Positions 10,001 through 19,627 of a DNA stretch of 64,000 bases are shown one piece after another (positions within the stretch are counted from its first letter, which is position 1; each line of letters opens with the position of its first letter). The notes under the pieces were generated by a model. That model saw only the letters and a program-made list of their open reading frames with translations. It was not told the DNA's origin and ran no database searches. A program made the position numbers and the translations under genes. The DNA is from Fuerstiella sp. (lineage in GTDB: Bacteria; Planctomycetota; Planctomycetia; Planctomycetales; Planctomycetaceae), in assembly GCA_029247265.1 (NCBI GenBank), contig JAQWLN010000177.1:1-64000 (forward strand), given 5' to 3'.

Positions 10001-13000
10001 TTGCGCTTGATTGAGCGCGATGGTGGAATTGATCGCTTTCAGAGACCCAAACGCGCTGACCGGCTGAATAGACGTGTTCACGGCGGTGGACAGAAGTTCG
10101 TTGTAAACTCCACCACCACGTGAAACGGCGATATTTGTTGAAACGGTCGCGTTAAGCAGCGTGAGGTTGCCATGATTAAAGACTCCACCACCGCGCGAGC
10201 CAGCCGTATTTCGCGAGATCGAAGAGTACGAAACATCAACCAGGCCAAGGTTGTAAATACCACCACCCTGATTATACGCCTCATTGTCGATGACGTTGAC
10301 ATCTGTCATTCGGACAATGGCTGCCGACCCCGCTGTGATGCCCGTTGCTGTGGTACGACCTTCAACAAAAATGCCGGCACCATCAAACGTCTCGCCGTTC
10401 TGAATCGTCAGATTGTCAAGAATCAATTCCACACCGGGGAAGACGTGGAAAACTCGATCAAGCTGAGCAGCATCGATGACCGTGTCCAGGGCTGTGGCAC
10501 CGGTCCCTCGGATCGTTAAATCATCACGAATATCAAGGTCACCAGTTAGTCCACTGTCTTCAAAACGACCAGCCCGTGTAAGCGTGTAGGTTCCGGGAGA
10601 AAGCGTCAGAACGTCAGCACCGGGATTCGCGTTCGTCTCCATGATTCCGGCACGGAGAGAACGATCACCATTGACGTCAGCAATGTTGCCGTCGTCAGGA
10701 ATGTTGTCGATGGTGTCGCCGAAGAACGATACGCTGTTGTTGACAGTCCATGATTCTGTTTCAGCACCAGCGACCACAAGGGGGGCCTGGTCGGTATCGA
10801 GGACGTCGGAATTCGCAACAACGAAAGTAAAGATGTAGTCACCGTTTTCCCCGGTCAGGGATGCCAGGTTCGTTACCTCATACGTCGCAGCATCGATAGC
10901 GTTGAAGATCGCTCCGCCCTGGCCGAACACATCCAGCGCCACGCCATCTCGAGTCAGTTGAAAATCGGCTTCGTCGACCCCGGTGACATCTTCACTGAAC
11001 GTCACAATCAGGTTGTTAATGGACGTGCCGATCGGATCCGGGGATACCTGAGTAATGCTTTGAATGAATGGATCTTGGTTGGCGATCGAAGCGGCCGCTG
11101 TTACGCCAGGGCTGGAAGCAGACACGGCACTTGCGCCGCCGGAAGCGGCCGCAGGTGCTGCTGCTGCGAACACAGGTGCTGGTCCGGGAGGAGCATCGAT
11201 GGTCAACGAATAGCTGCGAACAGTACCGTAGTTGAAACTCTTACCCGCCGTGGCGGCGAAAGCAACGTTTGACGATTCATCGCTGAGGACCTCAACAATA
11301 TAAGAACGCCCGGCTACGACGTTCACCGTAATTGTAGCCATGTTGCCAGCAGTGACCGTCGTGCGGACAGGCACACCGTTCGCCGCCTGGACCATCGCGA
11401 CTTCGGAGGACGATTCGTTGAGATCGATCTCGTAGATCAAAAAACTGAGGAAGTCGCCGTTCGCGTCTGTGGCTGACAGGTCGACGTCCAGCGCCCCAGT
11501 GCCAGCGGCAATGAATTGATAATAGTCCCGGTCACCTTTTCGATCGATGTTGAGATTACCACCAGTCGCCAGTGAGTTGACGAGAAAAGTACCAGACACT
11601 GGTGTCTGGACGCCCGTCAACGGGTTCAGCAGCAGTCGCGAAGCTCCCACGAACGCATCGTTTTCGTCAAGAGAGTCGGCCACAATGGGTGCTTCACCGG
11701 TCTGAACATCAAATACGTCGCCACGTTGCAGAGAGTATGGCGTGACGCCGGCAAAGCCCGGCTGGCTGACGCCCGTATCCCACTGATAATGTTCTTCCGC
11801 GAAAAACGGCGAAATGTTTACCGTGTCGAAGAAGTCGCTGTATCCGGATATCGTACCGGTCTGAGCGAAATTGTTGAAGTCGAAGTCTGATTCCACGCGC
11901 CATGTCGGTGTGCCCCAGCCGTCATAAGACCAGAAGCCACCAGGAGCGGGAAGTACCGGCTGAGAAGACGGTACGTCACCGACAGAGTTCAGAAAGCCCA
12001 GTGTTCGAGTGGAGTTGCGACGTCGCTCGGTACCACCACGGCCGCCACCGTCCGAAAAAATACCATCATCATTCGGGGCGGGATCGCCGTTGGCAGTTCT
12101 GGACTTGAAAAGACGCTCATTGTTATCGATGAAGGCAAAACCATTGATCACATCCAGAGAGTTACCCGAGTTGTCGCGAAACGACAGGTCCAGCCTGGAC
12201 AGTGGATCACGAAAGCCCTGGTTCCACCGGTACGCCGGATTGTCATCAATATGAAAATTAGTAGCACTTTGTTGCGGGACCAAAGAAGAAAAGTTGTCGA
12301 AGTACACATCGGCGCCAAAGTTGCCATCGAAGTTGTTCTTCCAGACTTCAGCGTCAACACCAGAGCGACCGAGTTCGTTTTCAGGGTTTGCGACGACAAT
12401 TCTACCAGAAGTGTCAGTCGTACCGACTCGCAGCACAAGTCCTCCCAGTGTCCCCGTTATCTGATCTGTGAGTTCGTGATAATCTGAAGTCGCCGTGGCG
12501 CTGTCATTACCAGCGCCGTCGACCGAAAAGTTCACCGGCACGGTGGACTGCACGGCCGCTGTGCCGTTGGATTCAATCAGGTTGTCCTGAACTCGCAATT
12601 CGATGTTTGGTGTTCGAGAGGCTATACCGCCGCTATTCGAGTATTCCACATCCAGTGGATCGGTGGGGCCGTTCTGAAGTTGAAAGTGAGTCGACGTGTT
12701 GACCACGTACACACCTGAATATCCATTACCGATGATTTCGTTTTCGACAAGTGTGATACGTGAGTCTTCGTTGAAACGGTTCAGAACATCAACACCGCGC
12801 TGACCGTTGTTCTTGATGTCAGATCTGGAAATGGACAGCGAAGAAATGTCCGGGTCAGGCAGCAGGTCCTGGCCACTGCCGAACTCAGGAGGTTCACGCA
12901 GGATATCGTCAGCCAGGTATTCAACACCGTCGCCGAGGTTATTACTAAGCTCGGCGTCCGTAATGATCACGTTGGTGTCACTGACAACTTCTTCGCCATG

Positions 13001-16000
13001 CAGGACATTGCCGCCCTCGGTCGCCACGAAGTGTCCGATGTCCACGCCGTCACCGGTGTTGAACGTGAAAAAGTTGCCCTGAGTCTGAATCACACGTCGA
13101 TGAGCTCTTTCACGGAGATACGGTCCCGCGTCCTGTACGATCTTCAACCCGTCCTCGCCATTGCCCGCGGGCGAATTCACGGCCCCGTAGTCCGATCGGT
13201 TGGCATCCAGTCGACCACCGAATTCATTGGCAAAGTTTTCGGTTACGTCACCGCTGCCCAGGCTGGCGGAAACGCCCTGCCCCAGCACCAGACCGCTCTG
13301 TCCATTCAACTGGAAGTCATTCCCCAGGGCGACGACGTCAATATCCTGACCACCAACTCGACGGTTGAAGATGTCATTAACATCGACATTGGAAATGATA
13401 CGGGCACCATCCGTGCCATTTCCAACAAAGTCGCTGCGCGTCCATGTGTACGTACCAAAGGCAGCTCCAACGCTTCGGAAGCCCGTCAACGTGTTGCCAT
13501 TCAGGTCGCTGTCGACAAAAGTAGCGTTGACGTTCAGGGTGTCGAAGAACGTCTCAGCATCAACGCTGAAGCCATCGCCGATGTTCTCAGAAATATTTGT
13601 ATCGGTTGCAATGAAGTTGATGTCCACCTGCTGAAAACCGTGGATGCCGATGCCTCCAGCGGCTCCCGTCGCCCCGGCCCCGTCATTGGGATTGAAGCCA
13701 TTGCCATTGACGCCGTTCTTCCTGACGGAACTTCCCGAAATGTCCAGGTCAACTCTGGCGTCGGCCTGAACATCGACACGTATGCCGTACTCTCCATTGT
13801 TGTCGATACGGCTGTTTCGAATCTTGAAATCCAGGCGATCTTTCACAGTGTTTTCAGCAAACAGGTCAAAACCGTCGCCGGCGTTGTTGGTCGCATCATT
13901 GTCGTCAAAAATTACCTGGTTCAGATCACCATCTTCGGTACGAAGAAAGTGGAACCCGTCCAAACCGCTGTTCAGGAAGGAGTTGCTGGTGATCTCCAGG
14001 TCCTGAATCTTCGTGCGGTCGGTCAGCGCAAATGACAAGCCGTTGCCCTCGTTGCCGCGGGCGTCAACGCCGATCTGGTTTTCTGCAATAATCGACTCAG
14101 ACAGAAAAGCGACCGCTTCAGAATTTCGAAGATCACTGGCTAGGCGAACAACAATACCGTCGCCTTCGGGAGTGCTGTTGTCATTGTCGTCGATGTTGGC
14201 GTTGATCCTGTTGCCCTGAATTTCAAATGATCCAGTCGCAAAGTCCAGTGCTTCAACGACAATACCAGCCTGAAGGTTGCTCTCAATCCGATTGCCGTCG
14301 GTGGTTGCTGTGCCAATGTTGACATTGAAACTGATATCCTTCTGGCCCGGCTGAGCCGTGGCGTCATTCGGATCCAGGGGCAACCCGGTGCCCAGGCCAA
14401 AACTGTGTGATTCTACGTGAATACCCTTCGCCTCATTTCCGGAAACGGTATTGAACACCAGATCGCCGTCGAAACGCGTGCCGGTGGTCAGATTTACATA
14501 GAAACCCGCCTGACCATTTCCACTGATCGAATTACCGGAAACGACCTGTGGCAAAGGATCGCCCGTAAAGGTGGCTTCCGCAAGTGGAATCCAGTACCCG
14601 GTCCCAAGACGATAAGCACCGTTCGCTGTTGATCCCTGCAGCGAGAAGGTGTGATCAGTCAGTCGCGTTACGGTCCATGTGCCGTTGGCTGCTGCGGTAA
14701 CGGTGTCGTCTAGGAGACTGACATCCACAATTCGAACCTCATCTCCTGTTGTCAACGCGTGAGCGAGAGAAGTTACGACGATTTCACCCGCGCTGCTGGC
14801 GCCTTCGATAACGTTCGTGGTCCAGGTGGCCAGTCCGCCGGAGGTGTCGTAGGTGCCGCCGGTCGTGACACCATCCAGTGAGAAGGTATCGTTGTTGACC
14901 ACCGTGATTGGAAATACCAGAGTGCCGCTGATCAGTGTTCCAGCCGCACCACTGACTCTGACTCGATCACCGGTCGCCAGGCCGTGAGCAAGTGAAGAGA
15001 TCTGTACGTCTGCTCCACCGCCAGGAAACTGAATGTCCTGTATCCGACCCTGCGGTTCTGTTGCCTGCACATCAATTTCAACAAGGCCACGTGCGTCGCC
15101 GCCAACTTGAATGTTTGGTACATACCACGATCCGCCACCAACATAAACGAAAGTCGCCGGAAGACCGCTGACGCCCTGAAGACTGAAGTTGTTGTTATCG
15201 ATCCTGGTGACGGTATGCCGACCGTTTCCAGGGTGGTTGACTGTCGGATCATCATTGACCATTCCCTGAACGATGATCTCGTCACCGGTCTGCAGTTGAT
15301 GGTTCGTGGAAGTGATGATGACCGGACTGCCGTCTATCGCTGCTTCCACCAGGCCGGTTCGGCTCACGGACGGTTGAAAGTTAACACCGTGGCCGCTGTT
15401 GCCGCCAATCGTGTTGTCGATCACGCCTCCTGTGAAATTGCTGTCCAGCAAATCAAATCGCAGGCCATCCTGCCCACCAGAGACGACAGTGTTTTCCTTG
15501 ATGACAGCGGACACATCGCTTTGCTGGTGCGCGTCTACGTAAACGCCGTGCCCCGCGACGCCGGTGATCAAGTTGTTTGTGATCACAGCGTTCGTTAATG
15601 GCGAATTCGTCAGGTTAAGATTGATACCGTGGAAATTGGCGGCCGCTCCGGATCCGCGAGCGAAGACTGACGCATTAAAGACGTTGGCGTCGCCAATCAT
15701 CGTTCCTGAGACCTGCTTAGGCCCGCTGGTCAATCCGGCGCTAAAGGAAAAGTCGACCTGAGCGCCAATCAGATCACGGCCAAACACACTCAGGTCAATG
15801 GGCGGATCCCCAGGTATTGCCGGTGCGTCGTCCACGTCGACGACAAACAGAAATGTTTCGCTGGGACTGGAGTCGAAGTCAGTAAAATCGATCGTCAGGA
15901 CCTGATTGTTGCTGCTCAGAACCCCAGTACCCGCCCCGGTGAGCGTACCGGTGTTGGTACCACTGCTGTTATTTACCGCTTGATATGTGTTGGCCTCGAA

Positions 16001-16879
16001 CACCAGGCCAAGAGGTCGCAGGTCCAGGACGAATTGTGTCAGAAACTCGCCGTCGCCGGCATTGTTCGTCAATTCGAACGGCTGGACAAAAGTATCTCCT
16101 TCGGCCCGGAACGACACGTCCGCTCCCGGTTCGTTGCCAATGACGTTGTTCGAGATATTCAGACCGTCAACCGGCGCATCAGCAAGGTTGACCAAAACAG
16201 CATCGCGATTGAGAGCACTGATTTCGCCGTTGTTGATAATCCGAAAATCGTCAGCTGTACTGCCACTGGCAACGTTCAGCAGCACTCCCGTGACATTAGT
16301 AGGCGCCACGATCTGATTCTCAGTGACGACGCCATGGGCGATGTCCGATCCATTAACCGCCGTAATGCTGACGCCCGGCAGCAGCGAGTCCTCGACAGTC
16401 ACCGCGTGTGAATCCGAGTTGTCCAAAGACAGGTTGATGCCGTTACCGGTCCCAGCGTTCACGCTGATGTCTTCCAGGGCGATCGTCCGATTGCCAGTGA
16501 CATTCGTCAGGCTGATGTCGATGGCAGTACCATTGAACGCGTTGACATCGATAGACTCGATCGCTAGGCGAGTCAGGGCAATACCTGATAAGTCGATGGA
16601 AATACCGTCGCCCGTGGAATTTATCGCGACGTCCTCGATCACCAGCGTGTCGTGTGTGCCGAGATCACTGTTTGCGACCGACAAAGTGCCAGTCGCGTCA
16701 ACGAAGGCGTCGACGTTCGTGCTGTTAATGACCAGAGCAGTCAGCAAAGTACGGCTTTCCAGCATCTCGCCGGAACTGACACGCGTTTTCCGGGATGCAC
16801 CACTTCGCCGTGAGCCGGGATCGTGGGCAGACCCTAAAAGATGTCGTTTAGCCGTTGCAAGCCAAGTGTTGAGATGCAT
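7046..16879 (-). CDS. Giant LEPR-XLL-type surface protein with beta-helix, PKD-like and tandem Fn3-like domains
   Basis: The protein has 3277 residues. An N-terminal basic stretch is followed by GEMLESRTLLTAL near residue 40, a variant of the planctomycete LEPR-XLL motif. Residues about 50-1600 are Asn/Gly-rich right-handed beta-helix repeats (GDGVEY, NNGQRGVDV patterns). About 513-763 holds three TGDEVRI...NTFSLQG-type units resembling E1-FCCH repeats. About 1700-1895 looks like a pre-peptidase C-type domain (DRDYYQFIAAGTG). About 1940-2040 is Ig-like (LIVTFSEDVTGVDEADF). A second beta-helix with GGGVYNE-type turns covers about 2050-2440. A PKD-like domain (SYEWDFDYDG) follows at about 2450, then six or so Fn3-like repeats (PTFEWS...YELWVNN...RWWVRA) to about 3126. 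The tail is acidic and ends in a short hydrophobic segment plus KRRRKED, like an anchoring or sorting signal. Likely adhesin or cell-envelope structural protein; no catalytic motif seen. Confidence 0.88.
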   Translation of the reverse strand: MHLNTWLATAKRHLLGSAHDPGSRRSGASRKTRVSSGEMLESRTLLTALVINSTNVDAFVDATGTLSVANSDLGTHDTLVIEDVAINSTGDGISIDLSGIALTRLAIESIDVNAFNGTAIDISLTNVTGNRTIALEDISVNAGTGNGINLSLDNSDSHAVTVEDSLLPGVSITAVNGSDIAHGVVTENQIVAPTNVTGVLLNVASGSTADDFRIINNGEISALNRDAVLVNLADAPVDGLNISNNVIGNEPGADVSFRAEGDTFVQPFELTNNAGDGEFLTQFVLDLRPLGLVFEANTYQAVNNSSGTNTGTLTGAGTGVLSSNNQVLTIDFTDFDSSPSETFLFVVDVDDAPAIPGDPPIDLSVFGRDLIGAQVDFSFSAGLTSGPKQVSGTMIGDANVFNASVFARGSGAAANFHGINLNLTNSPLTNAVITNNLITGVAGHGVYVDAHQQSDVSAVIKENTVVSGGQDGLRFDLLDSNFTGGVIDNTIGGNSGHGVNFQPSVSRTGLVEAAIDGSPVIITSTNHQLQTGDEIIVQGMVNDDPTVNHPGNGRHTVTRIDNNNFSLQGVSGLPATFVYVGGGSWYVPNIQVGGDARGLVEIDVQATEPQGRIQDIQFPGGGADVQISSLAHGLATGDRVRVSGAAGTLISGTLVFPITVVNNDTFSLDGVTTGGTYDTSGGLATWTTNVIEGASSAGEIVVTSLAHALTTGDEVRIVDVSLLDDTVTAAANGTWTVTRLTDHTFSLQGSTANGAYRLGTGYWIPLAEATFTGDPLPQVVSGNSISGNGQAGFYVNLTTGTRFDGDLVFNTVSGNEAKGIHVESHSFGLGTGLPLDPNDATAQPGQKDISFNVNIGTATTDGNRIESNLQAGIVVEALDFATGSFEIQGNRINANIDDNDNSTPEGDGIVVRLASDLRNSEAVAFLSESIIAENQIGVDARGNEGNGLSFALTDRTKIQDLEITSNSFLNSGLDGFHFLRTEDGDLNQVIFDDNDATNNAGDGFDLFAENTVKDRLDFKIRNSRIDNNGEYGIRVDVQADARVDLDISGSSVRKNGVNGNGFNPNDGAGATGAAGGIGIHGFQQVDINFIATDTNISENIGDGFSVDAETFFDTLNVNATFVDSDLNGNTLTGFRSVGAAFGTYTWTRSDFVGNGTDGARIISNVDVNDIFNRRVGGQDIDVVALGNDFQLNGQSGLVLGQGVSASLGSGDVTENFANEFGGRLDANRSDYGAVNSPAGNGEDGLKIVQDAGPYLRERAHRRVIQTQGNFFTFNTGDGVDIGHFVATEGGNVLHGEEVVSDTNVIITDAELSNNLGDGVEYLADDILREPPEFGSGQDLLPDPDISSLSISRSDIKNNGQRGVDVLNRFNEDSRITLVENEIIGNGYSGVYVVNTSTHFQLQNGPTDPLDVEYSNSGGIASRTPNIELRVQDNLIESNGTAAVQSTVPVNFSVDGAGNDSATATSDYHELTDQITGTLGGLVLRVGTTDTSGRIVVANPENELGRSGVDAEVWKNNFDGNFGADVYFDNFSSLVPQQSATNFHIDDNPAYRWNQGFRDPLSRLDLSFRDNSGNSLDVINGFAFIDNNERLFKSRTANGDPAPNDDGIFSDGGGRGGTERRRNSTRTLGFLNSVGDVPSSQPVLPAPGGFWSYDGWGTPTWRVESDFDFNNFAQTGTISGYSDFFDTVNISPFFAEEHYQWDTGVSQPGFAGVTPYSLQRGDVFDVQTGEAPIVADSLDENDAFVGASRLLLNPLTGVQTPVSGTFLVNSLATGGNLNIDRKGDRDYYQFIAAGTGALDVDLSATDANGDFLSFLIYEIDLNESSSEVAMVQAANGVPVRTTVTAGNMATITVNVVAGRSYIVEVLSDESSNVAFAATAGKSFNYGTVRSYSLTIDAPPGPAPVFAAAAPAAASGGASAVSASSPGVTAAASIANQDPFIQSITQVSPDPIGTSINNLIVTFSEDVTGVDEADFQLTRDGVALDVFGQGGAIFNAIDAATYEVTNLASLTGENGDYIFTFVVANSDVLDTDQAPLVVAGAETESWTVNNSVSFFGDTIDNIPDDGNIADVNGDRSLRAGIMETNANPGADVLTLSPGTYTLTRAGRFEDSGLTGDLDIRDDLTIRGTGATALDTVIDAAQLDRVFHVFPGVELILDNLTIQNGETFDGAGIFVEGRTTATGITAGSAAIVRMTDVNVIDNEAYNQGGGIYNLGLVDVSYSSISRNTAGSRGGGVFNHGNLTLLNATVSTNIAVSRGGGVYNELLSTAVNTSIQPVSAFGSLKAINSTIALNQAQAAGGGIYQESFSTVQLGNTIVDQNTALTSADLFGPISSLGFNFIGVLDGTPEQSLLLTSDTAANLTAGVTTAGLNALSTSPHNGTWLHTLAANAFVIDAGSRAIFTTELQIPDTDAAVIAESDQGHTALSPRLVEGNDDGIFAIDIGASEFFVSQPVAIITATPNPAGVNENVSFDGAGSTHTLTPGTVRIVSYEWDFDYDGITFTADATGQTATHAYSALGAFTAALRVTDDVAATDISTLVLNVAAPSAPVIISPLSAGTSDLTPTISWQSGTGTFSLQVVNVDTGLTVINETNLTATSFTPATNLVPGNYEAIVTASNASGFASSDPYPFIVQRMTLIDPLNFDIEFDTSPEFTFTAIPDADRYQVWVSQLDPDDRTSTIAIPINESFIDAQQALVVGTTQAVWEPSNRLTEGFFRVWVRAFDDTGNAGAWSAASQFQITRPSITGPEPVTRLTLDDTPTITWSDVGANQYEIWLSQLNGTITDSGGNTVTLTSSQLITNEIVSGATSYTPTSLLGNGDFRVWVRAIDDDGEAGLWSDQYDFTKNRNQGPVLISPIQGATTTDRTPIFEWQAIAGATHYELWVNNSNTQTPRIIHNTNVPHVEGATSIYYTDSSVVLRNATYRWWVRAFNEDSGAAAWSSSETFWVPTPVMTAPVGVVASTNRPTFTWTGVPEYVRYELWVNNDTTNQSRVIYEPDLTDVTFTAQLPLLNGDFRAWVRGHDIDGNASQWSNPITFSVNSTISNAPTALTPQRFTTDNTPTFEWSTLPNLTTYEIFVKNMLATGQPTVLNELVTPVIDPNTGNATYTTTNTLVVGTYRWWIRGVNADGTPGPWSQPLDFRVAAAEQPAGLGDNSFDPETFVASISNKQWSDDLVSITVHPAAVVAARLVEESEASVEVSNEDMPHHDLDTIMDELATADWWDTPFTDAEEAASLPNENGSSEVLSSAVSVSPDTATSNDRKSASLLGFALASMTLKRRRKED

Positions 16880-17646
16880 TTGAAGTACCCAACAGGGAGT
16901 CAGAAAAGACAGAGATAGACGTAAGTGACCATCAACCGAACACGGGACACCGAAGTGTACAGAGCGCTCACGAGCGCACTGCGATCCTTACAATCAGGAT
17001 GTTCCCATCTCTAAGTTCGGTTTATGCCGCTTTTTCGGTTTAGGAAATCTGGTCAAGCAGACCGGCAAAAACCAGGAAATGTAAACGAGCAGACGCTGGC
17101 TGGTGGTGTTTCCAACAAGCGGAGTCGCCGGAATCCTTCGCGTTGCGGATTCCGCTGACAGTTTTAACGGAAGAATGCATCCGCCCGAATGCCATTGGAG
17201 GCGTGTTAGCAGCAGCTCCATTCAGGCATTGCTGGCCATTATTCACTTATCGCAAAGCCATTGTTAGAAACGGCTTAGGGTCTTTATGGCCAAACGGTCG
17301 GAAAAAGCAAAACAGCAGGTCCGGTTATGCAAAGCCATTTCGATGTGCTTTGTACCGGCTCCTGAAAGATTTTTCACCAAGCGACACATCCGAACACCAG
17401 CAGCCGGCTTGTGCGGTGTTGAGCTGGAAAAGCAAGAAGTTCAGCCTAAGCACCAAGAGCGTTTGCACCACTTCGAACTTTTTCAGCTCACCCGCACTTT
17501 TTCCTCATCAGTGAAATGCTGTCCTGGCTTGATAAGCGGGACTAGTCATTGACTGCAGCAAAGTCTGCATGAGTCGGGTTCCTCTTCCCGAAATTGCCGG
17601 TTTTTGCTAAACCACCTTTTCTGTTGTCGATCTGCAGGGAAGCGTG
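16880..17646. other. 767-bp intergenic region between divergent surface-protein genes
   Basis: No convincing gene is visible; ORFs on either strand (for example 17143-17514) have no recognisable sequence and no good ribosome binding site. The region should hold the promoters of the giant gene and of the DUF11-type gene. Visible structure: a 14-bp inverted repeat at 16964-16977, a 9-bp direct repeat with an 18-bp period at 17016-17042, and an 8-bp stem hairpin at 17129-17154 (CGGAATCC, 10-base loop, GGATTCCG). Confidence 0.55.
16964..17042 (-). promoter_or_regulatory. Candidate regulatory region upstream of the giant gene
   Basis: About 85-165 bp upstream of the giant gene start lie two symmetrical or repeated elements. 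GCGCTC-AC-GAGCGC at 16964-16977 is a perfect 6+6 inverted repeat with a 2-bp centre, the size of a dimeric repressor site. TTCGGTTTA occurs at 17016-17024 and again at 17034-17042, a direct repeat spaced 18 bp start to start, close to two helical turns. That these are protein-binding sites is an inference from geometry alone; no promoter boxes are confidently assigned. Confidence 0.3.
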
Positions 17647-19215
17647 ATGGAATATCTCATACTCGGTTTGGTTTTCCTGCTGTGCCTCAGGTTCCTCGCC
17701 ATGATGTTTGGCGAACGATTAAGCCTGCTGGGATTTGTTGAAGGCAAGTGGCTGACGGCGCCTTTCGAATTGGCCGCTCAGTCCTGGGACATGGTGTGTG
17801 AGGCAGTCGATCGGATCTGGTGCTTCGTATTCGATCACTTCTGGTGGGTCACAGCCACGGTATCCGGTGGAGTCGGCGTTTTACTCATCGCCCTGCTTAT
17901 GGCGAGTGGTCTTTCTCAGGAAGCCAGGGCTGTTCGCAATGAACAGGCTGCTGTCATGAATGTTGGCAGTGTTCTGGACCATACGCCCGTCCTTGAACCT
18001 GATCGTGTTCTGTTGACGAAAGCGAAGGACGACAACCAGGCTCTTACGTCGCAGCTAATCTATCAGAGATCGTCGCGGGACTGGTTGCAGGCTCCGTTTA
18101 CCCGTCCTCCTGTCGTTTCCGATATCCCCTCCCACCGTTATTTGATGCCCGAACGGCCAGTCGGGGAAGGACGTCCGTCCGATGATCAGTGGCCACGTTC
18201 GTCAGGAAGCCGTTTGCAGCTTTCGATGGAACCGTTTCTGGAACGCCGCGGCCGCCCCGTACACTCCAGGCTTCTAGGCGACCTGATTCAACAGGCCGTG
18301 ATGTCTCTGCGGCATGACGACTGGAGAACATTCAGTGCCACGCGCTCCTTTGCCAGGGGGGTGACCCCCGCTGAACTTCGGCAGGACTCAGAGGTTGCAG
18401 TCGAGGATCTGTCGTCCGCGGTCCGGGTTTTCGCTGGTGAGTTCATTTCGAGGAATCAGATAGAAGTGGAAAAAAGTACGCCGAATCGGTCGTCCGGAAA
18501 CCTCTTTGACATCGAAATTCGCATTACCAATACGGGCCGGGAAAGAGTAGACGGGCTGCTTGTTCGCGAATTGCTTCCGCGAACGTGGGTTCCCGTGAAC
18601 GTTCAGCCTCAGGCTGTTTACCGGGATTCCGTTGTGATGTGGCTGGTCAGTCTTGATCCGTGGAAGGAACAGGTTCTGCAGCTACAAGTGAAGGCAGATG
18701 AACCAGGTTCAAGTCAGTCCGTCACCGAAGTTTCCGCGTCAGCAGCCGTCAGGGCCTCCGTGCCAGTGAGTGGAGAGCTGCTGCGGCGACCAACGCCGAA
18801 CGAACCACCGGATTACGAAAGAAGCCTGCCAATAGTAGAGCTGCCGGAAGTCCGGTTAACACTGGAGAAGCTGCCATCGACAGTGATCGTAGGTAAGTGG
18901 GTGGACGTCCGTTTTCGAGTCAAAAACGTGGGAACTGCTCCGGCAGAGGGTGTGTCTCTTCGTATTGATCTTCCTCACGGCCTAGACCATCGTACGCTGG
19001 AAGCCAGCGACACGAATCGTCTGGTGGAATCGAATGTAGCGCAGCTACAGGTGAATGAAAGCAGGTCTATGACGCTGTCCGTGCGGGCGACTTCCAGCGG
19101 GCGACTTCTGTCGATAGCCCAGCTCATGCTGCAGGATAAAGAGCTGGACCTCCGCGATTTTGAAATCGTCGCAGAGGAAGCGCCACCAATCATGCCCGTG
19201 CCGGATTTCAACTAA
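17647..19215 (+). CDS. Membrane-anchored DUF11-repeat protein
   Basis: A 522-residue protein. The ATG at 17647 is chosen over the track's GTG at 17644 because AGGGA lies 6 bp before it. Hydrophobic segments near the N-terminus (YLILGLVFLLCLRFLAMMF; WWVTATVSGGVGVLLIALLM) suggest two membrane spans. The rest is extracytoplasmic and includes two DUF11/CARDB-like beta-sandwich repeats: EIRITNTGRERVDGLLVREL and VRFRVKNVGTAPAEGVSLRI. Such domains occur in large cell-surface proteins, and divergent transcription from the giant surface protein fits a cell-envelope role. No enzymatic motif was found. Confidence 0.78.
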   Translation: MEYLILGLVFLLCLRFLAMMFGERLSLLGFVEGKWLTAPFELAAQSWDMVCEAVDRIWCFVFDHFWWVTATVSGGVGVLLIALLMASGLSQEARAVRNEQAAVMNVGSVLDHTPVLEPDRVLLTKAKDDNQALTSQLIYQRSSRDWLQAPFTRPPVVSDIPSHRYLMPERPVGEGRPSDDQWPRSSGSRLQLSMEPFLERRGRPVHSRLLGDLIQQAVMSLRHDDWRTFSATRSFARGVTPAELRQDSEVAVEDLSSAVRVFAGEFISRNQIEVEKSTPNRSSGNLFDIEIRITNTGRERVDGLLVRELLPRTWVPVNVQPQAVYRDSVVMWLVSLDPWKEQVLQLQVKADEPGSSQSVTEVSASAAVRASVPVSGELLRRPTPNEPPDYERSLPIVELPEVRLTLEKLPSTVIVGKWVDVRFRVKNVGTAPAEGVSLRIDLPHGLDHRTLEASDTNRLVESNVAQLQVNESRSMTLSVRATSSGRLLSIAQLMLQDKELDLRDFEIVAEEAPPIMPVPDFN

Positions 19216-19627
19216 ACGACCTGCCGTAAAGCGCTGATGCACAGCCATGATGTCCTGATAAATCATGTTGCGGTGGCTGTTTAGATCTTTGCTCGTTCCG
19301 CTGCGGAATCCATGTTCAGTCACGCGCCAGCGGCTCAGCGTTTTTCCACCATCCGGTGTTTTCGTGAAGATTGGGCGAAACAATCGGGCGCACTGGTTGT
19401 TGACTCAGTAGCGCGACGACCGGTTCGTAGCGCTCGGTTTACTTTCGGTCTGATCACGAATCGACAACAATGAAAAACGTCAGCGTTTTCCCACAAAGCG
19501 TGACGTTTGCACCGCTGGTCCCAGCGGCGGATTGTGAGAAGTCTCACATGTCGGCGGTGGGCATACCGCGTTCCAGAGTCTCTGGTCCAGGGAATTCGCT
19601 GGAGCTGACGAAGGACAGACGTTTATC
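19216..19627. other. Intergenic stretch without a recognisable gene
   Basis: The convergent interval between the DUF11-type gene and the ABC operon is 515 bp long in all. On the minus strand, ORF 19045-19383 reads PDGGKTLSRWRVTEHGFRSG, which has coding-like flavour but overlaps the DUF11-type gene, matches no family I know and lacks a clear start. It may be a relic. The part beyond 19628 holds the long inverted repeat listed separately. Confidence 0.4.

Noticed and set aside
12998-14035. 345-residue plus-strand ORF inside the giant gene
   Set aside because: It is an antisense shadow of the beta-helix coding sequence; the minus-strand frame is open for 3277 codons with clear domains, and the plus-strand product has no recognisable pattern or start signal.
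17143-17514. 123-residue ORF in the intergenic region before the DUF11-type gene
   Set aside because: No ribosome binding site, no domain, unusual Cys/Ser/Pro composition; overlapping ORFs in other frames look equally random.
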